Positions 34,762 to 43,563 of a stretch of DNA of 64,000 bases are shown here, in pieces. This DNA is from Ectopseudomonas mendocina. Its GTDB lineage: Bacteria; Pseudomonadota; Gammaproteobacteria; Pseudomonadales; Pseudomonadaceae. Made by a program: the position numbers and the translations under genes. Every line of letters starts with the position of its first letter. Position 1 is the stretch's first letter. The stretch spans positions 48,758 to 112,757 of the forward strand of contig NZ_JADTQG010000021.1 in NCBI RefSeq assembly GCF_016008875.1. The letters are read 5' to 3'. The notes beneath the pieces were generated by a model, which saw only the letters and a list, made by a program, of their open reading frames with translations, was not told the DNA's origin and did no database searches.

Positions 34762-34980
34762 TGCCACAAGGCCGGGGACACCCGTAGTGCTGTTCACTTG
34801 AGGTTGTACGCGTTTGGCTCCCCTCTCCCATTTATGGGAGAGGGGTTGGGGGAGAGGGCTGAAAACACCGCATAACGGCCAGTTTTCCCCTCTCCCTAAC
34901 CCTCTCCCCAAAGGGGCGAGGGGACTGATCGCACTTGACCGTTCTAACGTGAACAGCATTCCGGGGAAACCCGGCCTTGT
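34762..34980 (+). terminator. rho terminator interrupted by an inserted element
   Basis: ACAAGGCCGGG (34766-34776) and CCCGGCCTTGT (34970-34980) are perfect complements that would form the rho terminator stem but are now ~190 bases apart. The right flank can refold as CCGGG-GAAA-CCCGG, keeping a smaller hairpin. Confidence 0.65.
34785..34960 (+). mobile_element. MITE-like ~177 bp repeat, copy 2 (in the rho terminator)
   Basis: Ends TAGTGCTGTTCAC and GTGAACAGCATT are inverted repeats with one mismatch. The inside matches copy 1 (6251-6427) over almost its whole length, including the CCATTTATGGGAGAGGGG palindrome, the ACTG/ACGGCCAGTTT segment and the GGGGCGAGGGGACTGATCG segment. The flanks repeat CCGGGGAMACCC (34773-34783 and 34961-34972), a duplication of the terminator loop. 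No coding capacity. Confidence 0.75.
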
Positions 34981-35069
34981 CGTTTCTGCGGCTTTCAAGC
35001 CTTCTGAAAGCCCGACTTCGGCGCTAAACTTTGCGGCCGACTCCTGCCTGTCCGACACGAGGCTCCTGC

Positions 35070-36536
35070 ATGCAGTATCGCGACCTGCGCGACTTCATCC
35101 GTGAACTGGAAAAGCGCGGCGAACTCAAGCGCATCCAGACCCCGGTATCGCCCGTTCTGGAAATGACCGAAATCTGCGACCGCACCCTGCGCAAGGGCGG
35201 CCCGGCGCTGCTGTTCGAAAAACCAAGCGGCTTCGATGTGCCGGTACTCGGCAACCTGTTCGGCACGCCCAAGCGCGTGGCGCTGGGTATGGGCGCCGAG
35301 GATGTGTCCGAGCTGCGCGAGATCGGCAAGCTGCTGGCCTTTCTCAAGGAGCCGGAGCCGCCGAAGGGCCTCAAGGACGCCTGGAGCAAGCTGCCGATCT
35401 TCAAGAAGGTCATCTCCATGGCGCCCAAGGTGGTCAAGGACGCGCCCTGCCATGAAGTGATCGAGGAGGGCGATGATGTCGACCTGACCAAGCTGCCGAT
35501 CCAGCATTGCTGGCCGGGCGACGTGGCGCCGCTGATCACCTGGGGCCTGACCATCACCAAGGGCCCTAACAAGGAGCGGCAGAACCTTGGCATCTATCGC
35601 CAGCAGGTGATCGGCCGCAACAAGGTGATCATGCGCTGGCTCAGCCATCGCGGCGGCGCGCTGGATTACCGCGAGTGGTGCCAGAAGCATCCGGACAAGC
35701 CTTACCCGGTGTGCGTCGCGCTGGGTGCCGACCCAGCGACCATTCTCGGCGCTGTGACGCCAGTGCCCGATACCCTCTCCGAATATGCCTTTGCCGGCCT
35801 GCTGCGTGGTCATCGCACCGAGCTGATCAAGGCTCGCGGCAGCGACCTGCAGGTGCCGGCCAGTGCCGAGATCGTCCTCGAGGGCGTGATCCATCCGGGC
35901 GAGACCGCGCCGGAAGGCCCCTACGGCGACCACACCGGCTACTACAACGAGGTCGACACCTTCCCGGTGTTCACCGTCGAGCGCATCACCCGGCGCCGCG
36001 ATCCGATCTATCACAGCACCTACACCGGCCGCCCGCCGGATGAGCCGGCGATCCTCGGCGTGGCGCTGAACGAAGTGTTCGTGCCGATCCTGCAGAAGCA
36101 ATTCCCCGAGATCACCGACTTCTATCTGCCGCCGGAAGGCTGCTCCTACCGCATGGCGGTGGTGACCATGAAGAAACAGTACCCGGGCCACGCCAAGCGC
36201 GTAATGCTCGGTGTCTGGTCGTTCCTGCGACAGTTCATGTACACCAAGTTCGTTATCGTCACCGACGACGATATCAACGCACGGGATTGGAATGACGTGA
36301 TCTGGGCGATTACCACGCGCATGGACCCCAAGCGCGACACGGTGATGATCGACAACACACCGATCGACTACCTCGACTTCGCCTCGCCGATTTCCGGCCT
36401 GGGCTCGAAGATGGGCCTGGACGCCACCCACAAGTGGCCCGGCGAGACCACGCGCGAGTGGGGCCGCGCCATCGAGAAGGATCCGGCCGTGGTGGCGCGT
36501 GTCGACGAGCTGTGGAGCGAGCTGGGAATCGATTGA
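35070..36536 (+). CDS. ubiD: 3-octaprenyl-4-hydroxybenzoate carboxy-lyase (UbiD)
   Basis: Decarboxylase of ubiquinone synthesis that uses prenylated FMN. 488 residues from the ATG at 35070 (MQYRDLRDFIRELEKRGELKRI). The prFMN/metal region is seen in NLGIYRQQVIGRNKVIMRWLSHRGGA, and the catalytic Glu/Arg region in EGVIHPGETAPEGPYGDHTGYY. Its stop overlaps the start of the flavoreductase gene by one base, the same ubiD-reductase pairing seen as ubiD-fre in enterics. Confidence 0.96.
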   Translation: MQYRDLRDFIRELEKRGELKRIQTPVSPVLEMTEICDRTLRKGGPALLFEKPSGFDVPVLGNLFGTPKRVALGMGAEDVSELREIGKLLAFLKEPEPPKGLKDAWSKLPIFKKVISMAPKVVKDAPCHEVIEEGDDVDLTKLPIQHCWPGDVAPLITWGLTITKGPNKERQNLGIYRQQVIGRNKVIMRWLSHRGGALDYREWCQKHPDKPYPVCVALGADPATILGAVTPVPDTLSEYAFAGLLRGHRTELIKARGSDLQVPASAEIVLEGVIHPGETAPEGPYGDHTGYYNEVDTFPVFTVERITRRRDPIYHSTYTGRPPDEPAILGVALNEVFVPILQKQFPEITDFYLPPEGCSYRMAVVTMKKQYPGHAKRVMLGVWSFLRQFMYTKFVIVTDDDINARDWNDVIWAITTRMDPKRDTVMIDNTPIDYLDFASPISGLGSKMGLDATHKWPGETTREWGRAIEKDPAVVARVDELWSELGID

Positions 36537-37504
36537 TGAATGTCACCCTGCAACCCTCCGGCATCACTCTCGCTTTGCAACCCGGCGAACGTATCCTCGA
36601 TGGCGCCCGCCGTCTGGGCTACGACTGCCCGCAAAGCTGCCGCAATGGCAACTGCCATATCTGCGCCGCCTTGCTGGTAGAGGGACGGGTGCGGCAGAAC
36701 GAGGTGGAACTGGATCATGGCGAGCTGTTCACCTGCCTCGCCGAGCCGCTGGAGGATTGCGTGCTGCACTGGGATGGCGTGCTGGCTCCGGGCGAGCTGC
36801 CGGTGCGCGAACTGAGCTGCCAGGTGATCGAATGCCTGGAGGTAGGTGGCGACGTATTCCGCGTGCGCCTGCGTACGCCTGCGGGCAAGGCGCCTCGCTA
36901 CCATGCCGGGCAATACCTGCTGCTGCAGCGCCCCGATGGCGAGATGGCGGCCTTTTCCCTGGCCTCGGCGCCGCATGCCGGGCGTGAGCTGGAGCTGCAT
37001 ATCCTCGCCCGCGAGGACAGCAGCATCGCCCTGCTGGAGCAACTGCGCAGCACAGGCATCGCCCGGGTGCAAATGCCTTACGGGGACACCCACCTCGCCG
37101 ACCTACCCAATGGCCCGCTGGTTCTGATCGCCGCCGGTACCGGCATGGGCCAGATGCACAGCCTGATCGAGCACTGCCGCGCTGCCGGTTTCGCCCACCC
37201 GGTACACCTGTACTGGGGCGCGCGTCGTCCTGAAGACTTCTATGAACTGCCGCATTGGGCCGAGTGGCAGCAGCTGGACAACCTGCACCTGCACCAGGTG
37301 GTCAGCGACCAGTGTGGCTGGCAGGGCCGTTGCGGCCTGCTGCACGAAGCGGTGCACGAAGACTTCCCCAACCTCAAGTCCCTGCACGTCTATACCAGTG
37401 GTTCACCGGCCATGGTCTACGCCACGCTCGATGCGCTGGTCGAAGCCGGGATGGACGCCCACCAGATGCGCGCCGACGTATTCGCCTACGCGCCGCGAGG
37501 CTGA
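36536..37504 (+). CDS. 2Fe-2S ferredoxin-FAD/NAD(P)H oxidoreductase (CDP-6-deoxy-delta-3,4-glucoseen reductase-like)
   Basis: 322 residues. An N-terminal plant-type 2Fe-2S domain with C-x4-C-x2-C in CRNGNCHIC (about residues 35-43) and a fourth Cys in ELFTCLAEP. A ferredoxin-reductase FAD domain (AGQYLLLQRPDGEMAAFSLASAP) and an NAD(P)H domain (VLIAAGTGMGQMHSLIE ... YTSGSPAMVYATLDAL) follow. The automatic family name refers to a sugar pathway that is not present here. By position next to ubiD it corresponds to the flavin reductase Fre, and a role in redox support of quinone or flavin metabolism is likelier. Confidence 0.85.
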   Translation: MNVTLQPSGITLALQPGERILDGARRLGYDCPQSCRNGNCHICAALLVEGRVRQNEVELDHGELFTCLAEPLEDCVLHWDGVLAPGELPVRELSCQVIECLEVGGDVFRVRLRTPAGKAPRYHAGQYLLLQRPDGEMAAFSLASAPHAGRELELHILAREDSSIALLEQLRSTGIARVQMPYGDTHLADLPNGPLVLIAAGTGMGQMHSLIEHCRAAGFAHPVHLYWGARRPEDFYELPHWAEWQQLDNLHLHQVVSDQCGWQGRCGLLHEAVHEDFPNLKSLHVYTSGSPAMVYATLDALVEAGMDAHQMRADVFAYAPRG

Positions 37505-37507
37505 ATG

Positions 37508-37534
37508 AAAAAGCCGCCCTCGGGCGGCTTTTTC
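37508..37534 (+). terminator. Intrinsic terminator after the flavoreductase gene
   Basis: AAAAAGCCGCCC-TC-GGGCGGCTTTTT, a near-perfect hairpin with T-runs on both strands. It serves both this gene and the convergent ArsA-like gene. Confidence 0.92.
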
Positions 37535-37549
37535 ATATCGATCCGACGC

Positions 37550-38554
37550 TTATCCCGTGTCGGCTTCGGTCAGCTGCCCGGCAAAGGCTTGCAGCGCTGG
37601 TAGCCCCTGCACATCGGCCGCGAGCAGCGGAAGCTGCTGCACCGGCAGATGGCCCAGGGCCTGGCGCAACTCGTCCAGGTAGCGTTCCTCCTGCTCACGG
37701 CGCTCGGCCAGAAAGGCACCGGCATCGGCTGGCGAGCGCTTGTTGATCACCAGGCCTGCGACGTTCACCCCACTGCGCTGCAACTGACCATGCAGTTCGA
37801 TGCTCTCCAGCACCGGCAGGCGCTCGGCTGCCAGCACGATGACGAAGGCGCAGCGTTCGGCATCGCCAAGCACTTCGCGCAACTGGCTGAAACGATGCCG
37901 ACGGCGATCCAGCAGTCGGCGTACCTGGCTGTCGCGATCATCCGGCGAATCGCCTGGCTCGCGGCCCAGCAGCGACTCGCCAAAGCCGCGGTCGTCGCCA
38001 CCCAGGTTGCGCAACACTGCGCCAAAGCCGGCACTGCGCTCACGGCGACGCATCAGGCCTTCGGTCCAGGCTGACATCATCTCCGGCAGTGCCATCAGGC
38101 GTGCGGTATGCCCCGAAGGGGCGGTGTCGAAAACCACCAGGTCATAGTCGTGCAGGCCGCTGTCGACCGTTTCGGCGATGCGCTCCAGCAATGCGGCCTC
38201 GTGCATGCCCGGCGCGTCGCGCGACAGGCTCATGTGCCTGTCCACTTCTCCAGCTAGGTGCGCGGGCATCAGCTTGCGTAGCGCGGCGCCCACCTCGTTC
38301 AGGTGCTGCTCGACACTGGCCTGCGGGTCGAGCTCCATGCCATCGAGACCGTCGGCCAGCGTTACCGGGCGCGGGCCGACTGATTGGCCCCAGAGGTGAC
38401 CCAGGTTGTGCGCCGGGTCGGTGGACACCAGCAGCACGCGGCGTCCGCTACGCGCCTGGGCCAGTGCGGTCGCCGCCGATACAGTGGTCTTGCCGACGCC
38501 GCCTTTGCCGCCGATGAACAGCACGCGGCGTTTTTCAGCCAGTTCTAGCAGCAT
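37550..38554 (-). CDS. ArsA/Get3-family ATPase in a cstA operon
   Basis: 334 residues from the ATG at 38554. Deviant Walker A GGKGGVGKT (residues 15-23) with the signature Lys, switch I region STDPAHNLG, and the family motif DTAPSGHTARL. The protein has a single ATPase domain, so it would act as a dimer. There is no arsenic gene nearby, making arsenite export unlikely. Its ATG lies inside the codons for the terminal Cys-Cys of the upstream cory-CC-star gene (10-base overlap), so production of the two is linked. A chaperone or targeting role for membrane proteins, as in Get3, is a hypothesis. Confidence 0.85.
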   Translation of the reverse strand: MLLELAEKRRVLFIGGKGGVGKTTVSAATALAQARSGRRVLLVSTDPAHNLGHLWGQSVGPRPVTLADGLDGMELDPQASVEQHLNEVGAALRKLMPAHLAGEVDRHMSLSRDAPGMHEAALLERIAETVDSGLHDYDLVVFDTAPSGHTARLMALPEMMSAWTEGLMRRRERSAGFGAVLRNLGGDDRGFGESLLGREPGDSPDDRDSQVRRLLDRRRHRFSQLREVLGDAERCAFVIVLAAERLPVLESIELHGQLQRSGVNVAGLVINKRSPADAGAFLAERREQEERYLDELRQALGHLPVQQLPLLAADVQGLPALQAFAGQLTEADTG

Positions 38555-38814
38555 CCGATGTGTTCCAGTGGTGAGCGCTCCATGCCCATGCGTCGATGCC
38601 ATTCGTGAAAGCGCTCGTACAGCACCGGCATCAGCTCCAGGGTGTAATAGGCCGCCGGATTGGGCACGCCGAGGGTTTCGCTGAACACCAGCAGCATGAA
38701 CAGATCGTCCTCGTCGCGCCGGGCGCGGGCGAAGGTTCGCCGGTACGGCGCGACGTAGAATTCGCGCAGCCCGGCGGATACCCGTTGTAGCAATGGCGCC
38801 TGGCGCTCGCTCAC
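38545..38814 (-). CDS. cory-CC-star family small protein
   Basis: 89 residues ending in Cys-Cys directly before the stop (GCC-stop), the feature after which the family is named. The body contains LREFYVAPYRRTFARARRDEDDLFMLLVFSETLGVPNP and YYTLELMPVLYERFHEWHRRMGM. There is no signal peptide. It is sandwiched between cstA (4-base overlap) and the ArsA-like ATPase (10-base overlap). Family members are known to travel with ArsA-like ATPases; the function is unknown. A thiol or metal-binding tail handed to the ATPase is a reasonable guess. Confidence 0.85.
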   Translation of the reverse strand: MSERQAPLLQRVSAGLREFYVAPYRRTFARARRDEDDLFMLLVFSETLGVPNPAAYYTLELMPVLYERFHEWHRRMGMERSPLEHIGCC

Positions 38815-40493
38815 TCGCGTGCCTCGCCCTGCGCGTCAGCCTCGACTGGGTCGCGACCCTGGCGCATGGCGATGAACGATTCCAGGGTCACCCACAGCGC
38901 GGCGATCAGGATCACCACGTCCATGCCCAGCAGCAGCCAGTTTTCGGCGCGGTAGAACTGGCCCATCTGCACCAGCAGGGCGAAGATCGACATCGCCAGC
39001 AGGAAGACCAGCGGCACCAGGGTGTAGATCGCCGGGCGGCCCTTCTTGATCAGGATCACGGTGATGATTGCCAGGGTCAGGCCGGCCAGCAGCTGGTTGG
39101 TGGTGCCGAACAGCGGCCAGATGATCATGCCACCGCTGCCATCGGCGCCGGCGCCGAAGGCCAGCACCATGCACACGCCCACGGCCAGCGCGGTGCCGAC
39201 CAGGGTGTTGACCTTGAACCCGGCCAGCTCGCCGGCTTCCTGGATGACGAAGCGCTGCAGGCGCAGGCCGGTATCCATGGTGGTGCCGGCGAACAGGATG
39301 GCCATCACCGCCAGGATGGTCGCGCCGAGATCCGCCGGCAGGCCCAGGCCGTTGGCCAGTAGGCTACCGCCGCCGGCCACGAAGGCGTTGACGCCGCCGG
39401 TGCCGAATGCGGTGTACACCGCCTGCCAGTCCACCAGGGTGGCGAAGCCGGCGGTGCAGCAGATGATCGCTGCCAGCGACAGCATGCCTTCGCCTACTGC
39501 ACCGAAGTAGCCGACGAAGCGCGCGTCGGTTTCCTTGTCCAGCTGCTTGGAGGTGGTACCCGAGGCGACCAGACCGTGGAAGCCGGAAATGGCGCCACAG
39601 GCGATGGTCACGAACAGCAGCGGTACGATGCTCGGGGTGTTGGCCGGCAGTGCATCGTTGAACGCAGGGGCGACGATTTCCGGTGCGCCGAACAGCACCG
39701 CCGTGTACAGCAGGCCGAGGCCGACGAACAGCTGCAGGCCGTTGATGTAGTCGCGCGGCTGCAGCAGCACCCATACCGGCAGCAGCGAGGCGATGGCCGC
39801 GTAGGCGAACAGCAGCAGGATCCACACCGACTTGGCCGACAGGCCCAGCACGGTTTCCGGCAGCACCACCGGCACCGCGTTACCCAGCAGGATCAGCGCA
39901 TAGAGCACTGCCACGCCAATGATCGACGGCCACAGCAGACCGACCTTGTAGCGATAGATCGCCTGGCCGATGAGCAGTGCCACGATGATCGCGCCCCATA
40001 CCGGGATCACCGAGGTCGGCGTCGACACCAGCAGGTTGGAGATGACCGCAGCGAAGGCGCCATTGACCATCAGCAGCACCAGGAAGATCACCACCAGGAA
40101 CAGGCTGCGGCCGCGCGCGCCGATCAGCTTCCCGCTGAGCATGCCGATCGACTGGCCGCGATTGCGCGCGCTGGCCCACAGGGCGCCGAAGTCATGCACG
40201 CCGGCGAAGAAGATGGTGCCCAAGGTGACCCACAGGAAGGCCGGCACCCAGCCCCAGATCACGGCGATCGCCGGCCCGACGATGGGCGCAGCGCCCGCCA
40301 CCGAGGTGAAGTGGTGGCCCCACAGCACGAAGCGATTGGTCGGCACGTAGTCGACCCCATCGCCCATGGTGTGGGCTGGCGTGCGGTAGTTGGGGTCGAG
40401 GCGGTAGATCCGCTCGGCGATGAACTTCGAGTAGAACAGATAGCCCAGCGACATAGCGCTCAGACCGACCAGCATCAGCAGGATAGAACTCAT
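38811..40493 (-). CDS. cstA: CstA-family carbon starvation / peptide-pyruvate transporter
   Basis: 560 residues from the ATG at 40493 (MSSILLMLVGLSAMSLGYLFYSKF). About 16 membrane segments and the family landmarks LDPNYRTPAHTMGDGVDYVPTN, GHHFTSVAGAAPIVGPAIAV and FHGLVASGTTSKQLDKETDA. Shorter than E. coli CstA (about 700), so it belongs to a compact branch. In enterics the gene is followed by the small protein YbdD/YjiX; here cory-CC-star and an ArsA-like ATPase take that place in an overlapping operon. Confidence 0.92.
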   Translation of the reverse strand: MSSILLMLVGLSAMSLGYLFYSKFIAERIYRLDPNYRTPAHTMGDGVDYVPTNRFVLWGHHFTSVAGAAPIVGPAIAVIWGWVPAFLWVTLGTIFFAGVHDFGALWASARNRGQSIGMLSGKLIGARGRSLFLVVIFLVLLMVNGAFAAVISNLLVSTPTSVIPVWGAIIVALLIGQAIYRYKVGLLWPSIIGVAVLYALILLGNAVPVVLPETVLGLSAKSVWILLLFAYAAIASLLPVWVLLQPRDYINGLQLFVGLGLLYTAVLFGAPEIVAPAFNDALPANTPSIVPLLFVTIACGAISGFHGLVASGTTSKQLDKETDARFVGYFGAVGEGMLSLAAIICCTAGFATLVDWQAVYTAFGTGGVNAFVAGGGSLLANGLGLPADLGATILAVMAILFAGTTMDTGLRLQRFVIQEAGELAGFKVNTLVGTALAVGVCMVLAFGAGADGSGGMIIWPLFGTTNQLLAGLTLAIITVILIKKGRPAIYTLVPLVFLLAMSIFALLVQMGQFYRAENWLLLGMDVVILIAALWVTLESFIAMRQGRDPVEADAQGEARE

Positions 40494-41021
40494 CGTTGCG
40501 TTCCTTCGACTGCGCCCCGCTTCCTCGGGCATGCGCGCATGCCAGCCGCGGAATCTGGCCCGCGCGTCAGAGCAGGCAGGGCGTCATTTTTTATCAAGCG
40601 GCCCCAGGCCGCACGCACGCTCAACGGCGCAGCCCGAACTTACCGGCACAAGCCGCTGGGGTAAACCCTGAATTGCCCGCCAGGGCGCTGACGGCGCAGC
40701 GAAGGACGCTAATGGCATGACCATACCCAAGCGTTTCGTGAACGGTATCGGCTGATGGCAGCTTGGCTCATGGCGCTGCGCATATCCATCGTGCGCCGTT
40801 GCAAAGCAGGCCCGCCCGGCGCTCGCTGATGCAAAAGTTGGCACTTTCCGCTGCGCTGCCTGGTCGTAAAAAGTGAGGGAAGGGCAATGTGCCGAAGGCA
40901 CCGCCAGACGCCAGCTTCACCGCAGCGTCATGCCCTGCATCTGAACGGCCGTCTGAGTCAGATGGCCGCTTCCAGGCGCCCCACGCCAAGTGGGCCGCCA
41001 TCGACATGCGAGGAGATCGTC
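40494..41021. other. Non-coding stretch between cstA and the DUF3309 gene
   Basis: About 530 bp in which no reading frame has convincing coding character. It must hold the cstA promoter (minus strand) and the DUF3309 promoter (plus strand). Short GC-rich inverted repeats exist, but none could be tied to a known regulator. Confidence 0.5.
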
Positions 41022-41180
41022 ATGGGCTTGGGAACCATACTGCTGATCATTCTGATCCTGTTGCTGATCGGTGCCATTCCGGCGTGGCCGCATAGCCGCA
41101 GCTGGGGCTACGGGCCTACCGGAGGTCTGGGGCTGGTGCTGGTGATCGTACTGGTACTGCTACTGCTGGGTTACATATAA
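41022..41180 (+). CDS. DUF3309 family small membrane peptide
   Basis: 52 residues, MGLGTILLIILILLLIGAIPAWP then a Gly/Ser/Tyr turn (HSRSWGYGPTGGLG) and a second hydrophobic helix ending LLLLGYI. The two-helix hairpin is typical of DUF3309 peptides, which are widespread in proteobacteria and of unknown function, often stress-associated. The ATG at 41022 has an AGGAG site ten bases upstream; an in-frame extension back to 40887 is low-complexity and probably not translated. Confidence 0.85.
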   Translation: MGLGTILLIILILLLIGAIPAWPHSRSWGYGPTGGLGLVLVIVLVLLLLGYI

Positions 41181-41287
41181 GCCTGCGTCGGCGACGCGGG
41201 CGCTGAACCGTCAGCGATCCGTGGTCACTGACGGTGAACGTCGGGGCGGCAGTTTTGCAGTTCGTTGTGCCAGCCGCCCCACGTGCC

Positions 41288-42268
41288 TCAACGAACCTGC
41301 ACCACCACCTTGCCCACGGCCTTGCGTTGGCCAAGGGCATCGATCGCCTCGCCACCACGCTCCAGCGGGAAGGTCTGCGATACCAGAGGCTTGAGCTTGC
41401 CTTCTGCATGCCAGGCGAACAGTTGCTGGAAGTTGTCGGCATTGTCCTGAGGTTGGCGCTGGGTGAACGAGCCCCAGAATACGCCGATCAGGGAGGCGCC
41501 CTTGAGCAGCGGCAGGTTGGCCGGTAGGGCCGGGATTCCGCTGCCGGCAGCGAACCCCACCACCAGGAAGCGACCATTCCAGGCGATGCTGCGGAAGGCT
41601 TCTTCGAACAGCGCGCCACCGACCGGATCGTAAATCACGTCTACGCCCTGACCACCGGTAAGCTTCTTCACTTCGTCCTTAAGGCTCTGCTCGCTGTAGT
41701 TGATCAGCTCGTCGGCGCCGGCATTACGCGCGACTTCCAGCTTCTCGGCGCTGCTCGCCGCGGCGATCACCTTCGCGCCCATGGCCTTGCCGATCTCTAC
41801 CGCGGCCAGGCCCACACCACCGGAGGCGCCGAGCACCAGCAGGGTTTCACCCAGTTGCAGATTAGCGCGCTGTTTTAGGGCGTGCATCGAGGTGCCGTAG
41901 GTCATGCCAAAGGCCGCCGCCGTGGTCAGGTCCATGCTCTTGGGCACCGGCAGCACATTGTAGGCCGGCGCCGCGACCTCTTCGGCGAAGCCGCCCCAGC
42001 CGGTCAGTGCCATGACCCGGTCGCCGGCGCGCAGGTGGCTGACCTTCTCGCCGACGGCCTTGACCACGCCCGCTACCTCACCACCCGGCGAGAAAGGGAA
42101 GGGCGGTTTGAACTGGTACTTGCCTTCGATGATCAGCGTGTCGGGGAAGTTGACCCCGGCAGCCTGCACTTCTATCAGCACCTCGTTCTTTTTCAGTTCG
42201 GGGCTTGGCAGGTCTTCCAGTACCAGAGTGTCGGCGGGGCCGAAGGCTTTGCACAGCAGGGCTTTCAT
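41288..42268 (-). CDS. NADPH:quinone oxidoreductase family protein (zinc-independent MDR)
   Basis: 326 residues from the ATG at 42268 (MKALLCKAFGPADTLVLEDL). Medium-chain dehydrogenase/reductase of the quinone reductase branch: GVNFPDTLIIEGKYQ, PFSPGGEVAGVV, and the nucleotide-binding LVLGASGGVGLAAVEIGKAMGAKVIAAASS. It lacks the zinc ligands of alcohol dehydrogenases. The substrate is unknown; quinones or enones are typical. It is monocistronic and divergent from the FliL-like gene. Confidence 0.92.
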   Translation of the reverse strand: MKALLCKAFGPADTLVLEDLPSPELKKNEVLIEVQAAGVNFPDTLIIEGKYQFKPPFPFSPGGEVAGVVKAVGEKVSHLRAGDRVMALTGWGGFAEEVAAPAYNVLPVPKSMDLTTAAAFGMTYGTSMHALKQRANLQLGETLLVLGASGGVGLAAVEIGKAMGAKVIAAASSAEKLEVARNAGADELINYSEQSLKDEVKKLTGGQGVDVIYDPVGGALFEEAFRSIAWNGRFLVVGFAAGSGIPALPANLPLLKGASLIGVFWGSFTQRQPQDNADNFQQLFAWHAEGKLKPLVSQTFPLERGGEAIDALGQRKAVGKVVVQVR

Positions 42269-42423
42269 GCAGATCATTCCTCTTGCAGGGTGCCTTGCAG
42301 TGTAGAAAGCGCCCGCCGAGGGTCAACGAGCATGCCGCAGCCTGATAGGCCGGCATAAGCGCCGGGCTTGGGTGCAGGCCTGTGGATGGCTATGCTAGGC
42401 ACATCCCCGATGGAGTGCCGAAC

Positions 42424-42828
42424 GTGAAACTGTTGACCGCCCTGCTGCTGAGCCTGTCGATCTGTCTGCCTGCCCTGGCCTCTTCGGAGAAGAAGGAAGA
42501 GGCGCCGACGACGCTCTACTACAACCTGACGCCAGCCTTGATCGGCAATCTGGCCGACCAGGGCAACCGCCTCAAGTTTTTCAAGGCCGATGTGTCGCTG
42601 CGCGTGACCGGTACCGAGGCCGAGGAGAAGCTCAAGCAGCATGAGCCGCTTATCCGTCATCAGATGGTGATGCTGTTCTCGGCGCAGACCAGCGAGACCA
42701 TCAACGCGCCCGATGGCCGCGAGACCCTGCGTCAGCAGGCACTCAAGCAGGTGCAGGATGCGATCAACGGCGAAGAAGGCAAGCCCATCGTCGAGGATCT
42801 GCTGTTCAACAACCTGATCATTCAGTAG
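42424..42828 (+). CDS. FliL-like periplasmic protein
   Basis: 134 residues from a GTG at 42424, with a signal peptide (MKLLTALLLSLSICLPALA). The mature part, TTLYYNLTPALIGNLADQGNRLKFFKADVSLRVTG followed by LIRHQMVMLFSAQTSETI and a C-terminal DLLFNNLIIQ, matches the FliL periplasmic domain, but with a secretion signal instead of the FliL membrane anchor. It lies far from flagellar genes and is conserved at this position in Pseudomonas, so it is probably a FliL paralogue with another job. Confidence 0.85.
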   Translation: MKLLTALLLSLSICLPALASSEKKEEAPTTLYYNLTPALIGNLADQGNRLKFFKADVSLRVTGTEAEEKLKQHEPLIRHQMVMLFSAQTSETINAPDGRETLRQQALKQVQDAINGEEGKPIVEDLLFNNLIIQ

Positions 42829-42918
42829 CCAGGCGCGGGTTCAGGCCAGGGGCACCAGGCGCTTCGGCACCGATCCGGTGCCGGCAGTCGGCGCAAGCAG
42901 CATGTCCCGCATCGCTGT

Positions 42919-43368
42919 TCAACGCATGGCGAGAATCGCCTTCCATTCGGCTTCGCCAACCGGCATCACCGACAGGCGACTGCCGCGTTGCACCAGGGCC
43001 AGGTCGGCCAGCAGCGGGTTGTTCTTCAGGTGCTGCAGCGCCAGCACCTCGTCAAAGGCTTCGACGAACTCCACGTCCAGGGCGCTCCAGGGATTCTTCT
43101 CGGCACTGGCCTTGGGGTCGTGATAGTGGCTTTGCGGGTCCAGCGCGGTTGGGTCCGGATAGACCTCGCCGGCAATGCGCGCGATGCCGGCAATGCCCGG
43201 TTGCGGGCAACTGGAGTGGTAGAAGAAGAACAGATCGCCCGGTTTCATCGCGCGCATGAAGTTGCGCGCCTGGTAATTGCGCACGCCGTCCCAGCGGGTT
43301 TTGCCCAGGCGTTGCAGGTCGAGAATGGACAATTCATCGGGTTCGGACTTCATCAGCCAATGAGGCAT
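42919..43368 (-). CDS. EVE domain protein
   Basis: 149 residues starting MPHWLMKSEPDELSILDL and containing TRWDGVRNYQARNFMRAMKPGDLFFFYHSSCPQPGIAGIARI, the PUA/YTH-like EVE pocket that binds modified bases in nucleic acids. Bacterial EVE proteins are implicated in recognising modified DNA or RNA; the role here is unknown. It is encoded opposite to the FliL-like gene. Confidence 0.9.
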   Translation of the reverse strand: MPHWLMKSEPDELSILDLQRLGKTRWDGVRNYQARNFMRAMKPGDLFFFYHSSCPQPGIAGIARIAGEVYPDPTALDPQSHYHDPKASAEKNPWSALDVEFVEAFDEVLALQHLKNNPLLADLALVQRGSRLSVMPVGEAEWKAILAMR

Positions 43369-43563
43369 GAACTTTGCTCCTGCAGGTCTGTCCGTAAGCG
43401 GACGCTCGTTTGAGAGGAAGTCTCCGACGGCCGGTTGGCGTCGGAAATTGCACCGCGACTTGCGCTGGCGGAAAATGCCCGGCTAAACGCCTGGCGCCGT
43501 CATGTTGCACACAACAATAACGCGCGACCAACGCGCGCATTGCCTTGAAGGGGGAGGCAATAA

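Noticed and set aside
37550..38554. Arsenite efflux ATPase
   Set aside because: It has a single ATPase domain, and no arsB, arsC or arsR is nearby; the context is cstA and cory-CC-star.
39576..40664. Plus-strand open frame opposite cstA
   Set aside because: His/Gln/Arg-rich antisense translation of a membrane protein gene; no coding evidence.
40887..41021. N-terminal extension of the DUF3309 peptide
   Set aside because: The good ribosome site and family start are at 41022; the extension is polar and low complexity.
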